64,000 nucleotides of DNA from an uncultured Persicobacter sp. (GTDB taxonomy: Bacteria > Bacteroidota > Bacteroidia > Cytophagales > Cyclobacteriaceae). The notes under the pieces are model-generated. The model made no database searches. It was not told the DNA's origin and worked only from the letters and a program-made list of their open reading frames with translations. Of the stretch, positions 56,583 through 64,000 are shown piece after piece. The translations under genes and the position numbers were made by a program. Where the stretch lies: NCBI GenBank assembly GCA_947498325.1, contig CANMKE010000004.1, positions 62,001 to 126,000 of the forward strand. The letters are read 5' to 3'. The first letter of the stretch is position 1. Each line of letters opens with the position of its first letter.

Positions 56583-57794
56583 CTATTTCTCTTTAAGTTC
56601 CGTGTACACGACCACCTTATGATGCAATGTTTTATGCACAGGACATTTATCGGCAATTTCGACCATCCTTGCACGTTGCTGAGGGCTGAGCGATGGGCCT
56701 GAAATTTCCAGCTTTCTTTCAAAAACGTCCACCTTTTCTTCTTCCCCCTGCTCGGTAACCATCTTGCGTTTTTCATGCTGAACAAAAACCTTCACGCCCT
56801 CCAGCGGCAACTCCTTTCGGTCAGCATACATTCTTAACGTCATGGCAGTACAGGTACCTAAAGCGGCATTCAGCAAATCGTAAGGCGACGGTCCGAGGCC
56901 ACCACCACCAACGCTTTCGGGCTCATCCGCAATAAATTGCATACCCGCAGTGGCCACTTTACTCTTGTATTTTTTCGTCCCGATACTCACCACCGTTTCC
57001 CCCGCTGGTGCAGTGGGCATATCCTTTTCAGGCAGCAGGTCCGATGCCCAGGCGCCGATCATCTTGCCGGCAAAACCAGCATGTTGGGGCGCTGTCAAGA
57101 GGTGGTCGGCACCATCAAGAGAGATAAAGCTTTTGGGATGATGCAGCACCTCGTAGATTTTCTGCGCCTCGTCAATACCCACAATATTATCCTGTGGAGC
57201 ATGTAAGATCAGTGCTTTCTTTCCCCGCATATTGGCCAGCTGGTCATGCAATTTGAAAGTATTGATGTCCTCAAGAAACTGTTCCTTCAGCAAAAATGGA
57301 CGTCCGCCGATGCTCACTTTCGCCACCCCTTGCGCCTGCAGTTTTTGCTGATCCCCTTCAGAAATTAATGCCGCCACATGATCCGGTGTTGCTGGCGCGC
57401 CGATGGTTGCGATCGCCTTCACACTTTCAAGCTGGGTGGCTGCCATTAACGAGGCTGTTCCGCCAAGAGAGTGCCCTACCAATAACACAGGCGCCTGATA
57501 ATGCTGATCGAGGTAATCACTTGCAGCAAGCAAATCAGCCACATTAGAGGAAAAATTGGTCTCCGAAAAATCCCCCTCCGACTGCCCCAAACCAGTAAAG
57601 TCAAACCTCAGCACCCCAAAACCCAGGGCCGTGAGCTGCTCGGTAATCACCTGAATAGGCTTGAGATTTTTACTACAGGTAAAACAATGTGCAAACAAGG
57701 CAAAAGCGGCTGCCTGCTTACCTGTGGGCATATCGAGCACCGCTGCAAGGGTTGCTCCATCTTTATTGTCAAATTCTATTTTCTGGCTTTTCAT
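56583..57794 (-). CDS. Alpha/beta hydrolase fused to an OsmC-like domain
   Basis: This 403-residue fusion begins at the ATG at 57794 ([13 protein letters not shown]); an upstream in-frame start would add 29 unrelated residues. The N-terminal alpha/beta hydrolase (about residues 1-250) has the nucleophile elbow [17 protein letters not shown] and a late His in DGADHLL. The C-terminal OsmC-like domain (about residues 265-400) has the peroxidatic Cys in [13 protein letters not shown] and the resolving Cys in DKCPVHKTL. The two domains together appear in many bacteria as a bifunctional protein for thioester or peroxide handling. The exact substrate is unknown. Confidence 0.9.
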   Translation of the reverse strand: MKSQKIEFDNKDGATLAAVLDMPTGKQAAAFALFAHCFTCSKNLKPIQVITEQLTALGFGVLRFDFTGLGQSEGDFSETNFSSNVADLLAASDYLDQHYQAPVLLVGHSLGGTASLMAATQLESVKAIATIGAPATPDHVAALISEGDQQKLQAQGVAKVSIGGRPFLLKEQFLEDINTFKLHDQLANMRGKKALILHAPQDNIVGIDEAQKIYEVLHHPKSFISLDGADHLLTAPQHAGFAGKMIGAWASDLLPEKDMPTAPAGETVVSIGTKKYKSKVATAGMQFIADEPESVGGGGLGPSPYDLLNAALGTCTAMTLRMYADRKELPLEGVKVFVQHEKRKMVTEQGEEEKVDVFERKLEISGPSLSPQQRARMVEIADKCPVHKTLHHKVVVYTELKEK

Positions 57795-57974
57795 TGGATG
57801 CAGTTTTCTTAAAAATATACTATTTCTTATCCTAACGTTTAGTTTGGCCAAATAATTATCGTAAACTAAAATACAATTCAAGAAACAAAGTTCTAAATTA
57901 TTGCATTTCCTTAATAGGTAGGTATGAATCTTGATGTTGTACTATTTTTATAAACAAAGTCAAAAGAAAAAATT

Positions 57975-58982
57975 ATGAGTAATTGGAGTGAAAGCCTGAC
58001 GTTCAAAGCAGTTCGTATTTCATTGGATGATGAAGGTAAAGCATCCCGCGCAATTGTAGAGCGCAAAGCATCTGAATTGCCAGAAGGGGAAGTGCTGATC
58101 AAGGTGAAATATGCGGCATTAAATTTTAAGGATGGACTTTCTGCCAATGGTAATAAAGGAGTGACGAGAAATTTCCCGCATACACCTGGCATTGATGCCG
58201 CAGGTACAGTTGTAGAAAGTACCCATGGTGACATAAAGGCGGGAGACGAAGTGATTGTAACAAGTTATGATCTGGGAATGAACACCGATGGTGCTTTTGC
58301 GGAGTACATCTCTGTTCCTGCGGAATGGGTATTACCATTACCATCATCAATGAGTATGAAAGAAAGCATGATCATTGGTACTGCTGGCCTGACGGCAGGT
58401 ATTGGTTTGTGGAAAATGGAACAAGGGGGGCAAAAACCTGAAAATGGAAAAATCCTGATTACTGGAGCTACGGGCGGTGTTGGCTCGTTGGCGGTCAGTA
58501 TTTTCAGTAAGGCAGGCTATACTGTGGCGGCTTCCACAGGAAAAATGGAAGAGGCCGATTACCTGAAATCGCTGGGTGCTGAGGAAGTTATTGACCGCAA
58601 TACCCTGAGCGAAGAAAACAAACGCCCAATGCTGAAGCCTGCTTTTGGCGGTGCTTATGATACCGTTGGCGGAACAACGCTGAGCAATGTACTGAAGCAA
58701 GTAGGCTATGGCGCCAATGTTGCAATTTGCGGTATGGTTACAGGACCTAATTTTGACGCAAATGTCTTTCCATTCATCTTGAGAAACATCAACCTGTTGG
58801 GGGTAGATTCTGCGGAATTACCACTGAAATGGCGTAAAATTGTATGGGAAAATCTTGCTAACGACTGGAAACCAACGAACTTGGAAGAAATTGCCAAGGT
58901 GGTTACTTTGGAAGAAATTGATCCTTATTTTGATGCCATTCTTAAAGGAGAGGTAAAAGGTCGTGTATTAGTAGCGTTTTAA
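57975..58982 (+). CDS. YhdH/YhfP-type quinone oxidoreductase (acryloyl-CoA reductase-like)
   Basis: This 335-residue medium-chain dehydrogenase/reductase without zinc has the nucleotide-binding motif ITGATGGVGSLAVSI and the YhdH features TPGIDAAGTV and SYDLGMNTDGAFAEY. The YhdH/AcuI branch reduces acryloyl-CoA with NADPH, protecting against reactive acryloyl-CoA made during DMSP or propionate metabolism. Substrate is inferred from family. It is monocistronic, convergent with recD2. Confidence 0.93.
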   Translation: MSNWSESLTFKAVRISLDDEGKASRAIVERKASELPEGEVLIKVKYAALNFKDGLSANGNKGVTRNFPHTPGIDAAGTVVESTHGDIKAGDEVIVTSYDLGMNTDGAFAEYISVPAEWVLPLPSSMSMKESMIIGTAGLTAGIGLWKMEQGGQKPENGKILITGATGGVGSLAVSIFSKAGYTVAASTGKMEEADYLKSLGAEEVIDRNTLSEENKRPMLKPAFGGAYDTVGGTTLSNVLKQVGYGANVAICGMVTGPNFDANVFPFILRNINLLGVDSAELPLKWRKIVWENLANDWKPTNLEEIAKVVTLEEIDPYFDAILKGEVKGRVLVAF

Positions 58983-59000
58983 TCAATAGAAATTACCACT

Positions 59001-59031
59001 GATGCTCATGGGAGGCTCCCTTCGATGAGCA
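59001..59031. repeat. Short palindrome after the YhdH-like gene
   Basis: TGCTCAT and ATGAGCA arms enclose an inner GGGAGG/CTCCC pairing. It lies between the YhdH-like stop codon and the shared terminator and may be another mobile palindrome or part of the message end. Confidence 0.45.
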
Positions 59032-59040
59032 CATGAAAAC

Positions 59041-59082
59041 AAAATGCCACAGTTCCTGCAATAGGAGCTGTGGCATTTTTGT
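59041..59082. terminator. Bidirectional terminator between yhdH-like gene and recD2
   Basis: AAAATGCCACAG pairs with CTGTGGCATTTT as a 12-bp perfect stem. T-rich ends on both strands serve both convergent genes. Confidence 0.9.
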
Positions 59083-61643
59083 TATTCCTGAATATCCATC
59101 CTCGCCACCAGGGCCTTCAGGCAGGTTTGTCTTTTTCGGTTATCTTCATTACGCACCGCAACAGACATCGAGCGGCGGCTACCGAGAAAAACCGACATCT
59201 TTTTCGCGCGGGTCAGTCCCGTATAAATCAAATTACGGAAGAGCATTTTAAAGTGCTGTGTAGCCACAGGCAGAATGACCGCATCGAACTCTGAACCCTG
59301 AGATTTATGAATGGTAATGGCATAGGCAAGGTCGAGCTCCATGATGGCATCGCGGTTATATTCCACCCGCTTTTTCCCGAAGGCGATCACGATCAGGAAG
59401 TCTGTAGGATTTATACTGATAATTTTCCCAATATCGCCATTGAAAACTTCAAGATCATAGTTGTTGCGCTTTTGAATCACGCGATCGTTCACCCTGAAGA
59501 TCCGATCGCCGATGGTCAGCTGCTGTTTGGTTTCCGCAGGAGGGTTGGCCGCCTGCTGAATCAGCATGTTTAACTGTCGGGTGCCGAGCGTTCCTTTGGT
59601 CATCGGTGTGAGAATCTGAATTTCCTTATCTTTGCCAAGCTGCTGTGGGAGGGTCTGGCAATACAGCCGCACCACCATATCCGCAGCCGAAAAACCATAA
59701 TGCAAAGACGACCACGGGTGCACGTTCGTTAGTACTGACTGCAAAGCGGCAGCCTGGGAAGGCGTGTTGAGCAGGTCGGTAACATTGACATGCATAAACT
59801 GCGAAGGAACATTGAAGGTATATTTGGCAATCCCCTCTTTGCGGATACGATCAAGCTCTTGCTGATCAATATGCTCCACAAAATAATCCTCCTGCTGTTG
59901 CTGAACAGTATTATAAACGCCCTCGGCCTCTTTGACAATCGCGGTTTCGCCACTTTCCACCACCGATTTCATCGTCTGGCGAATCTTCTTGATAAACTGT
60001 GCCTGTTGCTGCGTCGCTTCCTCGGCATCAATAAACAGGCAGTCTTCCTGCTGCCATGCCGAGCGGTTACGGATCGGGCTTTCAATCCTCGGCACCTGCC
60101 CCTTATTGATCTGGTGGGCGTAAGTGATGATTTTACTCGCTGCCCCTTGCCTGAAAATCTGTGTGAGCGCAAAAACAGGTACACGGCCTGAATCCATTAA
60201 ATCTTTCAACACGTTGCCCGCCCCCACCGACGGCAACTGATCGGCATCGCCAATCAGCAATACCTGTGCCCCTGAAGCAATGGCTTTTAACAAGGAGGCC
60301 GTCAGGCTGATGTCAAGCATCGAGCACTCATCAACAATAATGAAATCCCCTTCGAGCGGATCCTCCTCCCCTTTTTTAAACCCACCCTGCGAGGGATCAA
60401 AAACCAACAGGCGGTGAATGGTGACCGCCTCACGGCCGATGACCTCTGACATCCGCTGACTTGCCCGACCTGTGGGTGCTGCAAGCAGGACCTTTTTACC
60501 CATCGCGACCCCAAGCTGAACGGCGGCTTTTGTGGTGGTGGTTTTTCCACAGCCTGGCCCGCCAGTCAAGACACTCACCGACTGCCCGACAATGCCTGCC
60601 ACGGCCTGCGTTTGTTCCTCGCTCAGGGGAAAGGGTTGTTGCTGGTTAAATTTGTTCAGCCAGTTCAATACCCTGCGTGTATCCACCTTCGGGCGAAACT
60701 TCATCAGCCTTTCCAGTTCATGGACTACCGTCAACTCATCATAATACAACGTTTTGGAATAGTAAGCCATCAGACTGTTGCCCTCTTCATCTTTCAGCTT
60801 TCGAGTACGCAGTTCATTCTCCTGCTCCAGTGCGGTCAGTTGCTGCTTAATCAGCTCTTCGGCACCCTTCAGTTTCAGCAACTGCCCTGCCTGTTCCAGA
60901 ATCTGCTCCAGCAATAAATAACAATGTCCTTCTTCGCGGCTTGCGGCCAGCACGTGTTTTACGGCTGCTGAAATTCGCTCGGGGCTGTCTTCAGCAAAAC
61001 CCATTGAAAGGGCCACCCGATCGGCAGAAAAGAAGCCAATACCATAAATATCCCTGGACAGACGATAGGGATTTTTGGAAACAATCTCAATGGCATCAAA
61101 CTCATAAGCCTTGTAAATCTTGACCGCATACAGGGTACTGATCCCATATTCCTGCAAAAACATCATCACATTTCGGATCGAACGATGCTCCAGCCATGCC
61201 GACCGAATCTGGGACAGCTTGTTGGCCGCAATGCCAGGCACCTCCTGAAGGCGGTCCATCTGTTCTTCAAACACCTCCATGGTTTTATCTCCGAAATGGG
61301 CCACAATCCGCTTGGCGGTTTTCGGGCCGACACCGAAGATAAGCCCTGAGCCCAAATATTTCTCCAGTGCCGAAGCGCTTGCAGGCTTCACCTCCAACAT
61401 GCGTTCAGCCTTGAACTGCTGCCCAAACTTGGGGTGCTCGCTGTAATTCCCTTCAAACAAAAAGGTCCCTCCGGCAAAGACTTTCCCTTGGTGCACCGTT
61501 ACGGTCGTTTGCTCCTGCGCCCGACCCACAGGCGTAACTTTCAGGACAGAGTAGCCCGTATCTTCGCTATGGAAGGTAACCCGTTCAACAGTGGCTTTCA
61601 GTTCAACGGTATTGGAATCTTTTTTCTGAGGAATGTCGATCAT
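59082..61643 (-). CDS. recD2: RecD2-type SF1B DNA helicase
   Basis: This 853-residue helicase has N-terminal OB and helix-hairpin-helix-like regions (for example FGVGPKTAKRIVAHFGD, VPGIAANKLSQI), a Walker A motif GGPGCGKTTTT, Walker B DFIIVDECSMLD, and the later motifs ALTQIFRQG, TPMTKGTLGTRQLN and YAITIHKSQGSEFD. It is a 5-prime to 3-prime helicase in DNA repair, without RecBC. Compared with other RecD2 proteins it carries an extra Gln-rich segment of about 100 residues (about residues 525-620, including VQQQQEDYFVEHIDQQELDR) between motifs. The fold around it looks intact. Confidence 0.93.
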   Translation of the reverse strand: MIDIPQKKDSNTVELKATVERVTFHSEDTGYSVLKVTPVGRAQEQTTVTVHQGKVFAGGTFLFEGNYSEHPKFGQQFKAERMLEVKPASASALEKYLGSGLIFGVGPKTAKRIVAHFGDKTMEVFEEQMDRLQEVPGIAANKLSQIRSAWLEHRSIRNVMMFLQEYGISTLYAVKIYKAYEFDAIEIVSKNPYRLSRDIYGIGFFSADRVALSMGFAEDSPERISAAVKHVLAASREEGHCYLLLEQILEQAGQLLKLKGAEELIKQQLTALEQENELRTRKLKDEEGNSLMAYYSKTLYYDELTVVHELERLMKFRPKVDTRRVLNWLNKFNQQQPFPLSEEQTQAVAGIVGQSVSVLTGGPGCGKTTTTKAAVQLGVAMGKKVLLAAPTGRASQRMSEVIGREAVTIHRLLVFDPSQGGFKKGEEDPLEGDFIIVDECSMLDISLTASLLKAIASGAQVLLIGDADQLPSVGAGNVLKDLMDSGRVPVFALTQIFRQGAASKIITYAHQINKGQVPRIESPIRNRSAWQQEDCLFIDAEEATQQQAQFIKKIRQTMKSVVESGETAIVKEAEGVYNTVQQQQEDYFVEHIDQQELDRIRKEGIAKYTFNVPSQFMHVNVTDLLNTPSQAAALQSVLTNVHPWSSLHYGFSAADMVVRLYCQTLPQQLGKDKEIQILTPMTKGTLGTRQLNMLIQQAANPPAETKQQLTIGDRIFRVNDRVIQKRNNYDLEVFNGDIGKIISINPTDFLIVIAFGKKRVEYNRDAIMELDLAYAITIHKSQGSEFDAVILPVATQHFKMLFRNLIYTGLTRAKKMSVFLGSRRSMSVAVRNEDNRKRQTCLKALVARMDIQE

Positions 61644-61732
61644 CGTCTTGATTTAAAGCTTTCACAAGATAATTAGCTTTCTGAGAATAATCAAAGTTTC
61701 CGGAAATCCATAGAAGCTGAAAAAAACTGGCC

Positions 61733-61766
61733 AAAAAAAAGGCCACCCGAAGGTCGCCTTTTTTAT
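61733..61766 (-). terminator. Terminator of the FKBP gene
   Basis: AAGGCCACC pairs with GGTCGCCTT (one mismatch) around CGAA, flanked by A8 and T6 runs, 20 nt after the stop codon on the minus strand. Confidence 0.85.
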
Positions 61767-61785
61767 GCTATATTTTTAGCCTGGA

Positions 61786-62778
61786 TTATTTCGCAGGGGC
61801 ATCAGCTCCCTTAACACCAACAACTTCGATGTCGAATACCAAGTTAGAGTTTGCAGCGATTTTGTCGCCCATTGCCTGTGCACCATATGCCATTCCTGAT
61901 GGGATGTACAAAGTTGCTTTTGTACCTACAGTCAAGCCTTCAACACCTTCGTCCCAGCCTTTGATCACACGGCCAGCACCCAATGGGAAAGTAAATGCCT
62001 GATAAGGGCGACCTTCCTGGTACAAGTTGTGTTCTTTAGCCACTGACTCAATAGAAGTATCGAACCAAACGCCTTTCATTGTACGGCCAGCATAGTTCAC
62101 CTCTACCTGGTCACCTGCTTTTACCGCCTGGCCATCGCCTTTTTCCTTGATCTCGATATAAACACCATTTTCTGTTTTCTCAGCTTTGATGTCATTCTTT
62201 TTCAAGTAATCGTTGATCGCCTGATCGTCCTTAGCTACCAATTCCTTGGCTTCTTTTTCCATCTCGATCGACTTCTCGATATTTTTAGCGATATCTTCTT
62301 TGCCTAATTCGCGGAAACGAGCCGCCAAAGCCTCTTTACCCGCCATCAATTTCTTTGCACGTACATGCATAGTGAAGGTATCTCCTTCTTTAACCATTGG
62401 AGGGCGCATATAATCCTGAGGGAACAAGATTTTTGCAGGCAAAGTAACTACCATTGAGTCACCTTCAGCCATTTCCTTCAATGCATCTGCAGGGCTTGCA
62501 GGGCTGCCTTCGGGCATTTTTTGGAATTCAAAGATTCCTGGAATTTCCTGACCTTTAGATGTCTGCCATACAGAATCTTTAGCATCAGTCATATCAAAAT
62601 CAAATTCCATAAACTGACCTTCTGCCAATTTAGGACCATTTCCAGCATCTACGATTTGGTACTCAATACCAGAATCTGTTGTAAATTTACCAACTTTGCT
62701 TCCGCTGTTGTCACACGAAGTCAAGGCTGCAGCTCCTCCCACTAAAAGGAAGGCTAAGGGTCTCATTACTTTTTTCAT
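61786..62778 (-). CDS. FKBP-type peptidyl-prolyl cis-trans isomerase lipoprotein (FkpA-like)
   Basis: This 330-residue protein has a lipoprotein signal (lipobox LTSC, Cys23), a diverged N-terminal FKBP-like unit (about residues 35-140), a helical linker rich in Lys and Glu (about residues 145-200) and a C-terminal FKBP domain (about residues 210-320) with VEVNYAGRT, VIKGWDEGVEG and TLYIPSGMAYG. It likely acts as a folding helper for exported proteins. Its two-unit design matches the lipoprotein at 51.6 kb. The upstream gene nrnA is 90 nt away, so they may be co-transcribed. Confidence 0.93.
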   Translation of the reverse strand: MKKVMRPLAFLLVGGAAALTSCDNSGSKVGKFTTDSGIEYQIVDAGNGPKLAEGQFMEFDFDMTDAKDSVWQTSKGQEIPGIFEFQKMPEGSPASPADALKEMAEGDSMVVTLPAKILFPQDYMRPPMVKEGDTFTMHVRAKKLMAGKEALAARFRELGKEDIAKNIEKSIEMEKEAKELVAKDDQAINDYLKKNDIKAEKTENGVYIEIKEKGDGQAVKAGDQVEVNYAGRTMKGVWFDTSIESVAKEHNLYQEGRPYQAFTFPLGAGRVIKGWDEGVEGLTVGTKATLYIPSGMAYGAQAMGDKIAANSNLVFDIEVVGVKGADAPAK

Positions 62779-62822
62779 CTCAAAAAACGTTTACAATAAT
62801 ATTCAAATCAAAAACAATCCTC

Positions 62823-62842
62823 GCAGGAATCAAAACTCCTGC
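62823..62842 (-). terminator. Weak hairpin between nrnA and the FKBP gene
   Basis: GCAGGA/TCCTGC with an 8-nt loop; no direct T run, so it may only attenuate. Confidence 0.35.
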
Positions 62843-62868
62843 AAGCATTTTATGCTAACTGGTCGATC

Positions 62869-63885
62869 TTAGTTAGCGGCAAGTAATTGTTCCTTATAGG
62901 CAGGCAATAAACTTGTGAATTTTTCTACTGTGGATTCCATATCCTCCATGTCGCTGATGCCTCCAGCGGCATTTTTATGTCCTCCGCCACTGAAGTTGTC
63001 TTTGGCAAAAGCACTGGCGTCAAAAGTTCCTTTGGAGCGGAACGACATCTTGATGCCATCCTTACGGTGGATGATCATGGCGGCAAAAACGATCTCGCGC
63101 ATGGAAAGGGCATAATTTACAAAGCCCTCTGTATCGCCCGTCTGTTCATTAAATCGCTTGAGGTCTTCCTGTGTCAGGGAGAAAAAAGCGGTACGGTATT
63201 CGGGCAATACCTGCAGGCGCTGGCTCAGGGCAAATCCCAGAAAGCGCAACCTGTCCAGGGAGTTGGCATCGTAAATGTATTTTCCGATTTTGGCAGTATC
63301 AGCACCAAGGGCGATCAGGTCTGCCGTAATCATATGGGTTTTACGGGTGGTATTGGAGTGTTTGAACCCTCCAGTATCAGTCATGATTCCCGCATATAAT
63401 TCTTCGGCCATATCGGCGTCCACAAACTCCCGGCCATCAAGTTCAATGATCAAATCATAGATCATCTCACAAGTTGCCGCATAGGTGGTATCAGAGAATG
63501 GGAAATCAGCAAAGTCATCAGGCTCACGGTGATGGTCAATCATCACTTTCATGGCTGCAGATTTCTCCACCAATGCGCCCAGCCCACCAATACGTTTGAG
63601 GCTGTTAAAATCCAGGCAATACACCACTTCGGCATCCTGCACCAGTTTTTCCGCTTCGGCTTCGTTACCCTCATAAACCAACACCTCTTCCTGTCCTTTC
63701 ATCCACTTCAAAAAAGCGGGATAGTCCGTTGGGGAGATGATCGTTACCTCATGCCCTGTTTTGCGCAGGAAATGGTACCACGCCAGGCAAGAACCCAGGG
63801 CGTCGCCATCAGGTTTAGAGTGTGGTAGAATTACCCCTTTTTTCGGGGTTGAAATAAAAGACTTAAATCCTTCAAGATTTTGCAT
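62869..63885 (-). CDS. nrnA: DHH-family phosphoesterase, NrnA-like nanoRNase
   Basis: The product has 338 residues from the ATG at 63885; a TTG start would add three. The DHH domain has HSKPDGDALGS and DHHREPDD motifs for metal binding. The C-terminal DHHA1 domain ends with GGGHKNAAGG. NrnA-type enzymes degrade 2- to 5-nucleotide RNAs and can dephosphorylate pAp. It is last in the window on the minus strand, with the promoter probably just beyond 63885. Confidence 0.94.
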   Translation of the reverse strand: MQNLEGFKSFISTPKKGVILPHSKPDGDALGSCLAWYHFLRKTGHEVTIISPTDYPAFLKWMKGQEEVLVYEGNEAEAEKLVQDAEVVYCLDFNSLKRIGGLGALVEKSAAMKVMIDHHREPDDFADFPFSDTTYAATCEMIYDLIIELDGREFVDADMAEELYAGIMTDTGGFKHSNTTRKTHMITADLIALGADTAKIGKYIYDANSLDRLRFLGFALSQRLQVLPEYRTAFFSLTQEDLKRFNEQTGDTEGFVNYALSMREIVFAAMIIHRKDGIKMSFRSKGTFDASAFAKDNFSGGGHKNAAGGISDMEDMESTVEKFTSLLPAYKEQLLAAN

Positions 63886-64000
63886 ATCAATCAAAGTCTC
63901 AGACTAACTGAGTCATTTTTTGTAAGATGCAAAGGTCATTAATAACTTCAAATATTCAAACAGTATGAACAGGAATATGTGCCTACTAATCCTAATTTTA

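Overview
The window reads as a chromosomal stretch of a marine-type Bacteroidota, most likely order Cytophagales (inference). The indicators are: an alternative complex III (ActA-F) plus cytochrome c oxidase cluster, many lipoproteins with a Bacteroidota-style lipobox, a type IX secretion C-terminal sorting domain, families such as DUF5686, DUF2911, DUF4369-TlpA and two-FKBP lipoproteins, promoter-like boxes of the TAnnTTTG type, and no clear Shine-Dalgarno sequences. GC content looks mid-40s by eye, except for one clearly AT-rich patch around 39.3-40.1 kb. No rRNA, tRNA, CRISPR array or insertion sequence was recognised.

1-20.8 kb (all minus strand): the respiratory core. Reading right to left, actA-actB-actC-actD-actE-actF encode the quinol:cytochrome c oxidoreductase. 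A secreted M16 peptidase lipoprotein with its own terminator follows. Then come coxB, coxA, ctaB (haem O synthase), two subunit III genes, subunit IV, a SCO-like protein without the copper motif, a DUF420 membrane protein and a small CxxC membrane protein. Together they carry electrons from menaquinol through haem c and Fe-S centres to CuA, haem a and the haem a3-CuB site. The left edge holds part of a membrane sensor-like gene.

21-33 kb: aconitase behind a long non-coding leader, a small membrane protein, several uncharacterised lipoproteins, a DUF5686 outer-membrane-type protein, a SprT-like metalloprotein with a repeated C-terminal module, DUF3332 and DUF2911 proteins, a dCMP deaminase, an orphan T9SS sorting domain and murB.

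33-44.2 kb: housekeeping genes (dprA, a MerR regulator, an M23 peptidase, alaS) mixed with an accessory zone. The accessory zone has an AT-rich gene for a GIY-YIG nuclease-like protein, an AAA-ATPase/PD-(D/E)XK protein, and gaps full of short palindromic repeats of at least three families. A TlpA-like thioredoxin lipoprotein and a DinB/YfiT protein close this part.

44.2-64 kb: a large FAD/Fe-S dehydrogenase, an NlpC/P60 peptidase, a propeller-SpoIIE phosphatase, two FKBP-type isomerase lipoproteins, a THUMP-type RNA methyltransferase, a cupin gene broken by one amber codon, purU, an alpha/beta hydrolase-OsmC fusion, a YhdH-type oxidoreductase, recD2 and nrnA.

I did not find a clearly new multi-gene system. 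The best leads are the copper-motif-less SCO homologue together with His-rich segments in CoxA and ActF, the GIY-YIG protein with an unrecognised N-terminal half, and the palindromic repeat families.
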